Assembly: GCF_003003125.1 (NCBI RefSeq)
Contig: NZ_PVTZ01000016.1
Span: forward strand, 1-64,000
Length of the DNA: 64,000 nt
Source of the DNA: Laceyella sediminis
Lineage (GTDB): Bacteria > Bacillota > Bacilli > Thermoactinomycetales > Thermoactinomycetaceae
Direction of reading: 5' to 3'
A model generated the notes under the pieces. It saw only the letters and a list, made by a program, of their open reading frames with translations. It was not told the DNA's origin and did not search any database. This document shows positions 1-7,887 of the stretch, piece by piece. The number at the start of each line of letters is the position of its first letter. Within the stretch, counting starts at the first letter, position 1. A program made the position numbers and the translations under genes.

Positions 1-45
1 TAAACATAGAAAAAACTCCTTATAGAGTGTTTTTTATTGATTCGA

Positions 46-92
46 CAAAAAAGGCTGCTGACCCTGCCTTTCAAGGCAGTTTGTCAGCAGCC
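46..92 (-). terminator. Rho-independent terminator of nth
   Basis: A 10-bp stem (GGCTGCTGAC with GTCAGCAGCC) carries a second inner stem (CTGCCTT with AAGGCAG). Read on the minus strand it is followed by TTTTTTG. It lies about 35 nt past the nth stop codon, the place expected for the end of that transcript. Confidence 0.8.
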
Positions 93-94
93 TC

Positions 95-118
95 AGCTGA
101 CAAGATCTCTTGTCAGCT
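95..118. repeat. Perfect 24-bp palindrome beside the nth stop
   Basis: AGCTGACAAGA is followed by TC and then its exact reverse complement. On the plus strand it runs into TTTTTG, so it could end a plus-strand transcript, or it could be part of a compound terminator for nth. No plus-strand gene leading into it is visible. Confidence 0.5.
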
Positions 119-125
119 TTTTGTC

Positions 126-782
126 CTATTTTTTCACTGGTTCCACCTGTTTGCCATACCAACAATAAGGGTATAGATCACACTGGTGGCATTTGGGGCT
201 TCTTGCGCTACAGATGCGGCGGCCATGCCAGATGATACGGTGGTGGGTATCACTCCACTCGGCGCGAGGGACGCGTTTCATCAGCTGGCGCTCCGTCTCG
301 AGCACATTTTCGCTGTCGGCGAGGGCTAGGCGGTTGGCGACACGCTGAACATGCGTATCGACGGCCAAGGCTGGAATACCAAAAGCGTTGCTCAGGACAA
401 CATTGGCCGTTTTGCGTCCGACGCCGGGAAGCGCCTCTAACTTCTCCCGGTCTTGCGGCACTTCTCCACCGTATTTCTCCACCAAAATCTCACAGGTTTT
501 CAGGATGTTTTTACTTTTATTACGGAACAAACCCAAGCCCCGGATATGCTCCGCCAGCTCCGCTTCGGTCAAGGTGAGAAACGAATCGGGGGTGGGGAAT
601 TTGGCGAAAAGTCCCGCCGTCACTTTGTTCACTTGCCGGTCGGTGGATTGTGCCGACAAGATTGTGGCGATCAATAATTCAAACGGATTGCGGTATTCCA
701 ACTCACAGTGGGCATCCGGGTACATCTGCGCCAGGATGTCCAATATTTTTCTGGTCGGAACCCGCTTTGGTTTTGGCTTCAT
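126..782 (-). CDS. nth: Endonuclease III, DNA glycosylase/AP lyase
   Basis: This base-excision repair enzyme removes oxidised pyrimidines and cuts the abasic site. The helix-hairpin-helix LPGVGRKTANVV holds the catalytic lysine, and the catalytic aspartate sits in AVDTHVQRVANR. At the C-terminus the cysteine pattern C-X6-C-X2-C-X5-C (CSARSPKCHQCDLYPYC) is the [4Fe-4S] cluster loop. The frame opens upstream, but the ATG at 782 has a strong GGAGGGAG about 7 nt before it, while the upstream ATG at 809 has none. The resulting 218 residues match B. subtilis Nth. It is followed by a clear terminator and appears to be transcribed alone. Confidence 0.95.
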   Translation of the reverse strand: MKPKPKRVPTRKILDILAQMYPDAHCELEYRNPFELLIATILSAQSTDRQVNKVTAGLFAKFPTPDSFLTLTEAELAEHIRGLGLFRNKSKNILKTCEILVEKYGGEVPQDREKLEALPGVGRKTANVVLSNAFGIPALAVDTHVQRVANRLALADSENVLETERQLMKRVPRAEWSDTHHRIIWHGRRICSARSPKCHQCDLYPYCWYGKQVEPVKK

Positions 783-845
783 GCGCTTCTCCCTCCTCTC
801 CCTGGTCATCGGTCATAATCAAGCCTTACCCATTATAGCATGGCC

Positions 846-1832
846 TCAGTAGCCTTTCTCGGCGTCGATTTCGTTCTCCATCCGTTTCGCGCCCCGCAAG
901 TAGGCGTCCAAGTTGCGACGGAATCCCTCCAGCGCTCGGGTCATGTAGCGGGGCGAACGGCCGGAAAGATGGGGGGTGAGAATCACATTGTCCAGCTCCC
1001 AGAAAGGATGTGCCGCCGGCAACGGCTCTTGCTGGAACACATCCAATACGGCCTGGGCAATGGTTCGCTCCCGCAGCGCGTCGAGTAGCGCCACCTCATC
1101 CACCACGGCTCCGCGGGCGAGATTGATGAGGGTGGCCGTCGGCTTCATCTTCCTCAATTCCTCACGCCCGATCAGCCCGACGGTCTCCGGGGTCTGGGGC
1201 ACAGTCAACACGATGAAATCGGCAAGCCCCAGCACCAAGTGCAGTTGGCCTATGCTCACCATGCGGTCAAAGTGTGGCGTTTCCCGACCGTCGGTATTGA
1301 CACCGATGGTTGTCATGGCAAACGCTTGCGCTTTCTGGGCGATGGCTTGCCCAATCGCTCCCGCCCCCAACACAAGCAACGTTTGCCCCGCCAACTCTCC
1401 CACGCGGATGGTGCGATCCCACCGTTTGTCCCGTTGCAAGTCCCTCAGCTGATCGGTTCGCCGAGTGATCTGCAACATGACGGCCAGCGCGTATTCCGAC
1501 ATGGGGACAGCATGAATACCCCTGGCGTTGGTCACCCGAATCCCACGCGCGCTGATCGCTTGAAACGGCATCTTCTCCAGACCAGCGCTAATCACGTGAA
1601 TCCAACGCAATTGGCGGCATTGGGCAATCCGTTCTTCATCAAGGTCTTCCCCGTAAGTGATCATCACTTCCGCATCAGGCAAAGCCGTTGCCGCTTGTTC
1701 GATATGATCGAAGAAAGAGAAGCGGACATGCGGATAATCCGTGGTCAATGCTTGCTGATGCTTACTACTGATTTTGGCCGTTGACACGACCCTGACCGCA
1801 GCGCTCTGTTTCCCCATCCAGCGCTCATCCAT
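846..1832 (-). CDS. D-2-hydroxyacid dehydrogenase, NAD(P)-dependent
   Basis: This is a member of the D-isomer-specific 2-hydroxyacid dehydrogenase family. It has a Rossmann glycine motif GAGAIG and the catalytic Arg, Glu and His in order: NLARGAVVDE, QEPLP and TPHLSG. The C-terminal arm closes the catalytic domain. Substrate cannot be read from the sequence; glyoxylate/hydroxypyruvate reductase-like members look similar. The start chosen is the ATG at 1832, because GAGAGGG sits 9 nt before it and abuts the upstream in-frame ATG at 1841. It overlaps the preceding methyltransferase gene by 8 nt, so the two are probably cotranscribed and translationally coupled. Confidence 0.85.
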   Translation of the reverse strand: MDERWMGKQSAAVRVVSTAKISSKHQQALTTDYPHVRFSFFDHIEQAATALPDAEVMITYGEDLDEERIAQCRQLRWIHVISAGLEKMPFQAISARGIRVTNARGIHAVPMSEYALAVMLQITRRTDQLRDLQRDKRWDRTIRVGELAGQTLLVLGAGAIGQAIAQKAQAFAMTTIGVNTDGRETPHFDRMVSIGQLHLVLGLADFIVLTVPQTPETVGLIGREELRKMKPTATLINLARGAVVDEVALLDALRERTIAQAVLDVFQQEPLPAAHPFWELDNVILTPHLSGRSPRYMTRALEGFRRNLDAYLRGAKRMENEIDAEKGY

Positions 1833-2619
1833 GCCGGTCATCCCTCTCGATCTTCCGCTTCACCGCTTCAATGATCAATTCTTCGCTGAATTCATCAAAT
1901 GTACTGCGGTGGAAAGTACCATAGCTGTTCACGATCTGAAAACCGCACAGAGTCAATAAGTGAAAGCATTCCGTCGGAAACAGGTAGCGCAAGTCAAATT
2001 GGGCACGAACCCGTTCCAACTGCCGCCCTTCCTTGTCATAGCGATCCATGTAACGGATGACACGGGCGGTTTGACGGTAATGATCAAATTCAGTGTAATC
2101 GTTCACTTCAATCAACTCTTGCGTTCCAGGGACGGGAAAAGCACCACAATATGACAGTTTACTGTCCTTTTCAATCAAGTCCCACAGTTTGGGTACAAAG
2201 ATATTAAAAGCGAAGAGGCCGTCATCGGTAAGATAGCGCCGAACACGCTTCAACGTCTCCACTTGGTCATTAACAGTTAACAAGTGCAAAAAGGAACGAT
2301 AGGGAATGATAATCAGCGGAAACTGCCCTGTCAGCTCCATGCGAGCCATATCCGCTTCGATCCACTCAATCTTGTCAGCAAGCTCCATCTGTTCTGCTTT
2401 CTGCCGGGCACGGTTGAGCATGGCCGGTGAATTGTCTACGCCGACGACGGGAATTCCCGCCCGGGCAATCGCCAAACTGATCCTCCCCGTCCCGCACCCC
2501 AATTCTAGTACAGGTCCGCCACTAGCTTTCGCTAAATCCACATAGTAAGTCACATCCCGATCGAGTCCCGTTGAGGTCCAATCATAATAATCAGGCAAAT
2601 CATATGCGTAATGCTCCAT
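1825..2619 (-). CDS. Class I SAM-dependent methyltransferase
   Basis: The N-terminal third contains the SAM-binding motif VLELGCGTGRISLAIA, followed by the acidic residue of motif II (VVGVDNSP) and a motif near IEADMARM. The rest of the 264-residue protein has the expected Rossmann-like pattern with no extra domain. Substrate is unknown. The ATG at 2619 is preferred over the GTG at 2628 because AAAGGTGA lies at the correct distance only for the ATG. The gene leads a two-gene unit with the overlapping dehydrogenase downstream. Confidence 0.85.
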   Translation of the reverse strand: MEHYAYDLPDYYDWTSTGLDRDVTYYVDLAKASGGPVLELGCGTGRISLAIARAGIPVVGVDNSPAMLNRARQKAEQMELADKIEWIEADMARMELTGQFPLIIIPYRSFLHLLTVNDQVETLKRVRRYLTDDGLFAFNIFVPKLWDLIEKDSKLSYCGAFPVPGTQELIEVNDYTEFDHYRQTARVIRYMDRYDKEGRQLERVRAQFDLRYLFPTECFHLLTLCGFQIVNSYGTFHRSTFDEFSEELIIEAVKRKIERDDRHG

Positions 2620-2694
2620 CCCACTCACCTTTCTATCGTGGTGAAATCAGAAGCGGTTTTCCCATCTAGGAAAACCGCCGGCAACAAGAATCAA

Positions 2695-3162
2695 TTACTT
2701 CAACTGTTCACGGACAAAATTCAACACTTCTTCCACATGGCCGGCCACTTTCACCTTGTAATCCACTTTGGCCAGCTTGCCTTCGCGATCGATGACAAAC
2801 GTGGACCGTACAATACCAATGGATTTTTTACCGAACATGTTCTTCTCTTTCAACACGTCATACGCCGTGCATACCGTCCCATCCGGATCGCTCAGCAACA
2901 AAAACGGCAAGTCGTGTTTTTTTATAAACTTCTCATGAGATTCGATCGAATCGCGGCTAATGCCCAACACAACGGTGTCCAACTCCGCAAAAGCGGCGTG
3001 TTTGTCGCGAAATTCGCAAGCCTCCATGGTGCAGCCGGGGGTGTTATCTTTGGGATAAAAGAAAAGTACCACATTTTGACCCCGAAACTCAGATAAAGAT
3101 ACTTTTCGGCCATTGGTTGCATCCAATGTAAAGTCAATCGCCGGTTCTCCTACCTTTAACAT
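2695..3162 (-). CDS. bcp: Thioredoxin-dependent thiol peroxidase, Bcp/PrxQ type
   Basis: This peroxiredoxin reduces hydrogen peroxide and organic hydroperoxides in the cytoplasm. The active-site segment TPGCTMEACEFRD contains the peroxidatic cysteine and a resolving cysteine five residues later, the atypical two-cysteine arrangement of the Bcp/PrxQ class. At 155 residues it has normal family length. The ATG at 3162 follows GGAGGTG with a 5-nt spacer; the longer frame from 3198 crosses the putative promoter. The B. subtilis counterpart (ygaF) also sits in the yga region. Confidence 0.93.
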   Translation of the reverse strand: MLKVGEPAIDFTLDATNGRKVSLSEFRGQNVVLFFYPKDNTPGCTMEACEFRDKHAAFAELDTVVLGISRDSIESHEKFIKKHDLPFLLLSDPDGTVCTAYDVLKEKNMFGKKSIGIVRSTFVIDREGKLAKVDYKVKVAGHVEEVLNFVREQLK

Positions 3163-3196
3163 CTTGGCACCTCCACCATCCATTATGATTGACCCC

Positions 3197-3226
3197 ATTC
3201 TACCATGTTCCGCACCGGAAAACCAA
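3197..3226 (-). promoter_or_regulatory. Candidate sigma-A promoter of bcp
   Basis: On the minus strand TTGGTT, an 18-nt spacer and TAGAAT stand about 35 nt before the bcp start codon. The -10 matches five of six consensus bases; the -35 is weaker. No PerR-like dyad was recognised. Confidence 0.4.
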
Positions 3227-3314
3227 AATCGGTGTCACATCCATTCGTTTTTGGAAAATATGTTGGAGGAAGCAGGTTTCGCCGATTTATCCGGCGCCGG
3301 CCACCAACATGAAA

Positions 3315-3351
3315 AAGCGGGGAAACTCCCGTCACTCGGAGCTTCCCCGCT
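3315..3351. terminator. Bidirectional Rho-independent terminator
   Basis: AGCGGGGAA pairs with TTCCCCGCT, with an additional CTCC/GGAG inside. The hairpin is flanked by AAAA on the left and TTTT on the right. On the minus strand it ends the transcript of the two-component system and the short ORF before bcp begins. Confidence 0.75.
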
Positions 3352-3383
3352 TTTATTTATATATCCGTATAAAGCAATGCTTG

Positions 3384-3494
3384 TTAAAAAAAATGCTTGA
3401 TAATCCCTTGTACACTTTGGAGCGAGAAGACCGCTTTAATCCCCCAAACCGGCACAACTAACAGCATGATCAGGATTTCGGCAATCACTTTCAT
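3384..3494 (-). CDS. Putative 36-residue membrane peptide after the two-component genes
   Basis: A short frame encodes MKVIAEILIMLLVVPVWG followed by a basic/aromatic tail ending KHFF. The first 18 residues form one hydrophobic segment. AAAGGG lies about 12 nt before the ATG with GAG closer in, which is acceptable but not ideal. The stop codon falls in an A8 run just before the bidirectional terminator, so the frame would be the last gene of the sensor kinase transcript. I do not recognise a family. It could be a membrane-regulatory peptide of the kinase, or chance. Confidence 0.4.
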   Translation of the reverse strand: MKVIAEILIMLLVVPVWGIKAVFSLQSVQGIIKHFF

Positions 3495-3602
3495 CTCGCT
3501 CAACCCTTTCATTCATATTAAAATGATGTATTTTCATCATAGAAGGGTTAAGTGAGATTATCATAAAAATCAGATTAAAAATAGATTAGAAACGAGAAGT
3601 GA

Positions 3603-4973
3603 TTACACCCCTGGTTGTGCAGGCAAACGAACAATTACCTTGGTGCCCAATCCCAACCGGCTTTGGACTTCCATCGTACCTTGTGCCCTCTCCACAATCT
3701 TTTGCGCGATGGACAACCCCAACCCACTACCGGTTTGCGAGACATGCCTTTTCGCCCGGTAAAAGCGGTCAAACACCCGGGGCAACTCGTCTGCCGCGAT
3801 TCCCTGCCCTGTGTCCTGCACAATGAGTTCGATCCATTGCCCCTCTCTGGTGCAGGAGACAGTGATCAAGCCGCCGTCTCCGGTGTACTTTCCGGCGTTA
3901 TCAAGCAAGATATCTAACAATTCTTCCATGTCGGCCCGCCAGCCGATCACACCCAGCGGTTGCTCAGGCTCCTCATATGCAATCGTCAAGGCGCGGTGCA
4001 CATGCCGCCACCGCTTAACCCGCTCAGAGACGACGGAAGTAAGCTCAAACGCTTCCAACTCGCTTGCCGGCTCATCCACTTCAAACCGGGCCAACCGAAG
4101 CAAGCGCTCAGTGAGCTTTTCCACCCGTTCCAGTTCCTCATCCATTGTCGCCAGCGCTTCTTCGGCCACTTCCCGCCGGCTGAGCCCCCACCGCCGTAAC
4201 AAGCCTACATATCCGCGGATGACCGCGATCGGGGTCCGCAACTCATGCGATACATCACTGACAAAGGCATTTTGCTTCTGCATGCTGGTGTAAATGCGAT
4301 CTAACAGCGAGTTAAATACTGTGGACAACAACGCAATCTCATCCCCTGTGGCCGGTATTTCCAAGCGATGTGCCGGCTGCCCCGGATCAAATGCCTGCAC
4401 GGACTGGATGATCTTTGATACCGGACGAAACGCAAGTGCGACCGTCAGATACCCACCGACCAAGACAAACAAGAGCAAAGCCACAGATGCTGTAACCAAT
4501 ACGCCCAAGGCCATGTGCAAATATTGGGTGACAAAGGAGAAGTCGGTGTACAGCTCGATGCGTCCCCGATCCCGCTCAATCGGCGTGGTCAGAATAAGGA
4601 CACTCTTTGAACCCACCTGCACCAAGCTCCGCCGGGGAGCAGCTTGTCCCTCCTGCAAAAACACTTCGGAAGGAATCCCCTTGTCCACAACGCCGGCGGC
4701 TTTACCGGCGAAAATGATCCTGACTGCCTGACCGTGTTCGATCAACGACGGCAACCAAACCGAATAGGGCAATTCCGATAGTTCTTTCTGTTCATGAACC
4801 TGCTTGATCGACGCCAGTTTGCTCTTAAGAACGGTTTCTTCGGTGTGGACCAGCCAATTTTTCAGAGCAAAGTACACGAAAATATGAAACAAAACGAGGA
4901 TGCCGATTAAGCCCACTGTCAATAGCAACGACAAACGCCAACGAATGGGCATTTTAATGTTCGCGAATAACAT
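3603..4973 (-). CDS. Membrane sensor histidine kinase
   Basis: This is the membrane partner of the adjacent response regulator. A first transmembrane helix lies near residues 10-38, an extracytoplasmic domain of about 110 residues follows, and a second helix lies near 155-178. A HAMP segment comes next, then the H-box FVSDVSHELRTPIAV with the phospho-accepting histidine. The ATPase domain has the N box LLDNAGKYT, G1 DTGQGI, the F box FDRFYRA and G2 GSGLGL. The ATG at 4973 follows AGAGGGG by 6 nt and is better than the TTG at 4979. It overlaps the regulator gene by 20 nt. The signal is unknown; domain order is like ArlS, CssS or YkoH. Confidence 0.92.
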   Translation of the reverse strand: MLFANIKMPIRWRLSLLLTVGLIGILVLFHIFVYFALKNWLVHTEETVLKSKLASIKQVHEQKELSELPYSVWLPSLIEHGQAVRIIFAGKAAGVVDKGIPSEVFLQEGQAAPRRSLVQVGSKSVLILTTPIERDRGRIELYTDFSFVTQYLHMALGVLVTASVALLLFVLVGGYLTVALAFRPVSKIIQSVQAFDPGQPAHRLEIPATGDEIALLSTVFNSLLDRIYTSMQKQNAFVSDVSHELRTPIAVIRGYVGLLRRWGLSRREVAEEALATMDEELERVEKLTERLLRLARFEVDEPASELEAFELTSVVSERVKRWRHVHRALTIAYEEPEQPLGVIGWRADMEELLDILLDNAGKYTGDGGLITVSCTREGQWIELIVQDTGQGIAADELPRVFDRFYRAKRHVSQTGSGLGLSIAQKIVERAQGTMEVQSRLGLGTKVIVRLPAQPGV

Positions 4974-5634
4974 AGCCAACCCCTCTGACCGTCTCGATGA
5001 TGTTTTGGCATCCCATTTGCTCCAATTTCACACGCAAATAGCGGATATAAACATCCACCACGTTGGTATCTCCCGTGTATGAATACCCCCACACTTTGTC
5101 AAGAATCATTTCCCGGGTCAACACATGGTTTTTGTTTTGCATCAGGTAGGCGAGCAAATCAAACTCGCGCGTCGTCAATTTCAACTCTTTTCCCGCCACC
5201 GTCACCGTCCGTTCTTCCAACAGAACAACCAACGGATCGAGTGTGAGCTTGGTCAGCGGTTGACTCCATTGCGATTGCCGCCGTTCAATCGCCCGCATGC
5301 GCGCCAATAGCTCTTCAATGGCAAACGGTTTGGTCAGATAATCATCCGCGCCAGCATCCAAACCGCTCACCCGGTCAGGCACCGCATCGCGCGCCGTCAG
5401 CATGATGATAGGCACCTGGCTTTGCCCGCGGATGCGGCGGCAAATCTCCATGCCACTTAAATCAGGCAACATCACATCCAATATCAACATGTCCCACTGG
5501 CCCGTTTCCCACAACTCCAACGCCTTCCTGCCCGTTGGCGCGACGGTTACCCGATATCCCTCATATTCCAGCTCCAATTGGAGAAAACGGGCGATGTTCC
5601 CCTCGTCTTCCACCAACAATACGTTTCTACTCAT
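4954..5634 (-). CDS. OmpR-family response regulator
   Basis: The receiver domain has the acidic pair VEDE near the N-terminus, the phospho-acceptor aspartate in LILDVMLPDLSG, and the conserved lysine in TKPF. The C-terminal winged helix carries the usual LTTREFDLLAYL and ends VRGVGYVIREH. At 226 residues it has normal length. GGAGGATGGC precedes the ATG. The kinase gene follows with overlap, so both are made from one transcript. Two TATAAT hexamers lie 35-50 nt upstream but without a good -35. Confidence 0.95.
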   Translation of the reverse strand: MSRNVLLVEDEGNIARFLQLELEYEGYRVTVAPTGRKALELWETGQWDMLILDVMLPDLSGMEICRRIRGQSQVPIIMLTARDAVPDRVSGLDAGADDYLTKPFAIEELLARMRAIERRQSQWSQPLTKLTLDPLVVLLEERTVTVAGKELKLTTREFDLLAYLMQNKNHVLTREMILDKVWGYSYTGDTNVVDVYIRYLRVKLEQMGCQNIIETVRGVGYVIREH

Positions 5635-5745
5635 GCCATCCTCCTACTGCCATGCCTTCTCCGTTTCATTATACTCCGATTATAGACGTTTCCACTCTTG
5701 CGATGATAGGAGACATCCTCCCATGCACCTTTTCCCGGTTCGGTT

Positions 5746-5958
5746 TTAATCATGGTTACTGGGGCCTGGCCCGATAGGTCCGGGAGGCAAGGGTGGTGGT
5801 GTGCTGGGCTCCGTTTGGGGCTGGGACGGTTGCGGTACCTCCTCCTTCTCTTCCTCCCCGGCGGCCTTATTGACCAGATTAAAAGTGGTACCGACATTGA
5901 GCGAAGCGGCATCATACACCGCATTAATTTTGATCGCGCGGATATAGATGTTAATCAT
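5746..5958 (-). CDS. Small GerP-family spore protein, GerPB/GerPD-like
   Basis: The first 35 residues follow the GerP pattern of alternating hydrophobic beta strands (IKINAVYDAASLNVGTTFN). A charged stretch and a proline-rich tail follow (PPPLPPGPIGPGP), as in GerPB. The start codon overlaps the previous stop as TAATG, so its translation is coupled to the upstream GerPA/PF-like gene. In Bacillus, GerP proteins sit in or under the coat and are needed for germinants to reach their receptors. Family membership is inferred by pattern, and the exact letter is not certain. Confidence 0.6.
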   Translation of the reverse strand: MINIYIRAIKINAVYDAASLNVGTTFNLVNKAAGEEEKEEVPQPSQPQTEPSTPPPLPPGPIGPGPSNHD

Positions 5959-6170
5959 TAACCACCACCGCTCCCGTCAAAGAAATCAGGATCGAGATAG
6001 ACGTTCTTTTCCAAATCGATGTTGCGCGGGAAATCACCCACGGGTGACGATCCCCCAAGTGACTTGGTTAACGCTTCTTGCCCAATGTTGATGGTGCTTC
6101 CGAAATTGATCGTCGCCGCGCTGGAAACGCTGTTGATCTTCACATTAAAAATGTTGTTGATGGTGCCCAA
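5958..6170 (-). CDS. Spore germination protein, GerPA/GerPF family
   Basis: The 70-residue protein shows the GerPA/GerPF signature: an N-terminal VKINSVSSAATINFGSTINI, then a serine/glycine segment and a C-terminal NIDLEKNVYLDPDFFDG. The family acts in the spore coat to let nutrient germinants pass. The start is a TTG; GGGGGG lies 8 nt before it and there is no better ATG. It follows the Hsp20-like gene by 31 nt and overlaps the next small gene, suggesting one late-sporulation operon. Confidence 0.75.
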   Translation of the reverse strand: MGTINNIFNVKINSVSSAATINFGSTINIGQEALTKSLGGSSPVGDFPRNIDLEKNVYLDPDFFDGSGGG

Positions 6171-6201
6171 GTGCGCTTCCCCCCTTTACACCGGTCTCAT
6201 G

Positions 6202-6627
6202 TTAGGACGTCTCCTTGATTCTCAGTTTGGAAGCTCCTCGCTTGCTGGGGAGTTTGTTAAAGCGGATTTCCAAAACCCCCCTGCGGTAGCGTGCACTGGT
6301 GTAGTTTTTGGACACGGGGGCTCCTAAGGGAATGCATTTTTGAAATTCACCCCGGCTCCGTTCCGCCAGCGTCATGCGATATCCGTTGTAAGGGATTGAA
6401 AAGCGTCCAGACAGCCACAAGGTATCGTTCTCCACCTTCATTTCCAATGACTGAATATTATCCATTCCCGGCAAATCAACAACGACAATCACTTCGTTTT
6501 TCCCATGATACACATCCGCTGCCGGCCCTTTGCGCTCCGCCGCCGAAAGGATATCTTCAAAGAAGTCATCCCCCAAAAATTGGCGCGCCAATTGGTTCCA
6601 TCCTTTATTGGAAAGTTGGCTTATCAT
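6202..6627 (-). CDS. Hsp20/alpha-crystallin family protein
   Basis: This 141-residue protein has an alpha-crystallin domain: ADVYHGKNEVIVVVDLPG begins it, the middle reads DTLWLSGRF, and YRRGVLEIRFNKLP is the A-x-x-x-G-V-L type ending. The C-terminal anchoring motif is weak. The ATG at 6627 has AAGGGGGAG 6-7 nt upstream; the longer frame from 6678 lacks one. It heads the minus-strand unit with the GerP-like genes, so a spore-coat role like that of B. subtilis CotM/CotP is more likely than a heat-shock role. That part is inference from context. Confidence 0.85.
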   Translation of the reverse strand: MISQLSNKGWNQLARQFLGDDFFEDILSAAERKGPAADVYHGKNEVIVVVDLPGMDNIQSLEMKVENDTLWLSGRFSIPYNGYRMTLAERSRGEFQKCIPLGAPVSKNYTSARYRRGVLEIRFNKLPSKRGASKLRIKETS

Positions 6628-6775
6628 CGCAAGCTCCCCCTTTGCTCCCGCCTGGCTTTTGCGTCCGCAGTTGCCCATATTTTATGCATTGCGTCCCCCA
6701 CTTGTCACAAAAGGTTGCATGAACCGGTGTACAGCCTCCATATACTTTAACAAGACGACAGAGGAGGGACCCCGG

Positions 6776-7105
6776 TTGCATGGATACGACCCCGACCACA
6801 TCCTGCGCATACTTTGGGAACGGATCTACTCGCTGGAAAATAAATTGCAAATGCTGGTAAATGAAAACGAAGCGTTGCAACAGCAGGTAAAACAGCTGAA
6901 GCCCCTTCACATCGATAAAATCGAATACAAAATCCATGAATTGCATGTGGAAACATTGAGCGGCACCTTGAATATCGGCCTGACCGCAACAGGCGAAGAA
7001 AATGGTGTCGGTGAAATCATCGAACAGGTCGTCAAACAGCAGGGAAACACCCACATCGGCGGTGACGATGATGACACCGAGGACACAGCCCCGCCTGGGG
7101 ATTGA
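6776..7105 (+). CDS. gerPC: GerPC-like spore germination protein, TTG start
   Basis: The protein begins with a coiled-coil stretch of about 45 residues (ILWERIYSLENKLQML onward). It then has the GerPC core IDKIEYKIHELHVETLSG followed by TLNIGLT, and it ends in a glycine/aspartate tail. At 109 residues it is shorter than B. subtilis GerPC (about 200). The frame opens far upstream over the divergent Hsp20 gene, but GAGGAGGG stands 7 nt before the TTG at 6776, which I take as the start. CATATACTTTA, about 30 nt upstream, resembles a sigma-K -10 element. The gene diverges from the Hsp20/GerPA unit. Confidence 0.75.
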   Translation: MHGYDPDHILRILWERIYSLENKLQMLVNENEALQQQVKQLKPLHIDKIEYKIHELHVETLSGTLNIGLTATGEENGVGEIIEQVVKQQGNTHIGGDDDDTEDTAPPGD

Positions 7106-7161
7106 TTTGCTCCTCCCTATTCCCTATGCTAAAGGCATGGATTTGTGAAGGAGGAACTACC

Positions 7162-7515
7162 ATGCGCGACATCATCGCAGTGGCCATTGGCGGCTTTGTC
7201 GGCACCACTTTGCGCTTCGCCGCGTCCAAATGGATTCCCACAGCTCATTTCCCATGGGGCACATTGGCTGTGAATCTGATCGGATCGTTTTGTCTCGCTT
7301 TAATCACTTATGCACGGGGCTTTCCCCTCCATCCTCGGATTCGGCTTGGATTGGCGACCGGACTGATCGGCTCATTCACCACGTTTTCCACCTTTTGTGC
7401 GGAATGGTTGAGCCTCCCCTCCCCGGCAGCTTTCGGATATGGCAGTCTCTCTCTCATCGGCGGACTTGGATGCGCGTGGTTGGGGGCGCAGATCGGAAAG
7501 GGACGAAATGCATGA
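7162..7515 (+). CDS. crcB: Fluoride channel CrcB, first of two
   Basis: Fluc/CrcB proteins are small four-helix membrane proteins that form dual-topology channels exporting fluoride. The signature residues are present: GTLAVNLIGSF with its conserved asparagine and GLIGSFTTFSTF with the phenylalanine track. The ATG at 7162 follows AAGGAGG by 7 nt. It is 117 residues long and overlaps the second crcB gene by ATGA, so the two are coupled and probably form a heterodimer, as in other Bacillales. No fluoride riboswitch is visible in the 56 nt before the start. Confidence 0.93.
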   Translation: MRDIIAVAIGGFVGTTLRFAASKWIPTAHFPWGTLAVNLIGSFCLALITYARGFPLHPRIRLGLATGLIGSFTTFSTFCAEWLSLPSPAAFGYGSLSLIGGLGCAWLGAQIGKGRNA

Positions 7516-7883
7516 TGACCACAATATTCATCGGATTGGGCGGCAGTTTGGGCGCCGTCGCCCGCCATCTTATCGGAAAGTGGATCAAAGCCCACTGTTC
7601 GCGATGCTCTTTCCCCTGGGCCACGTTTTTGATCAATGTGAGCGGCTGTTTCGCGCTCGGACTCGCCCTCGGCTCTGCCGGCGCTGAATCACTCGCCTCA
7701 GCCTTGGCGCACAGCCATCCATTCACCACTGGTTTTCTCGGCGGATTTACCACTTTCTCCACGTTCACTGTAGAATGGTTGGAGTTATGGCAAACAAAAA
7801 ACCGATTAGCCGCCATGCTGTATCTCTTGTTCAGCGGCACAATCGGTCTGTTGGCTTGTTGGACAGGCTATAAAATGATGTGA
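7512..7883 (+). CDS. crcB: Fluoride channel CrcB, second of two
   Basis: The second Fluc subunit has FLINVSGCFALG and the track GFLGGFTTFSTFTVEW, spread over four predicted helices in 123 residues. The start ATG overlaps the first crcB stop codon (ATGA); another ATG follows immediately at 7515. A longer frame upstream in the same phase runs through crcB1 and is not real. The stop lies only 4 nt from the stop codon of the convergent ABC permease, with no hairpin terminator between them. Confidence 0.92.
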   Translation: MMTTIFIGLGGSLGAVARHLIGKWIKAHCSRCSFPWATFLINVSGCFALGLALGSAGAESLASALAHSHPFTTGFLGGFTTFSTFTVEWLELWQTKNRLAAMLYLLFSGTIGLLACWTGYKMM

Positions 7884-7887
7884 TGCC

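Noticed and set aside
7106-7161. Possible fluoride riboswitch before crcB
   Set aside because: The gap is only 56 nt and lacks the conserved fluoride-motif blocks.
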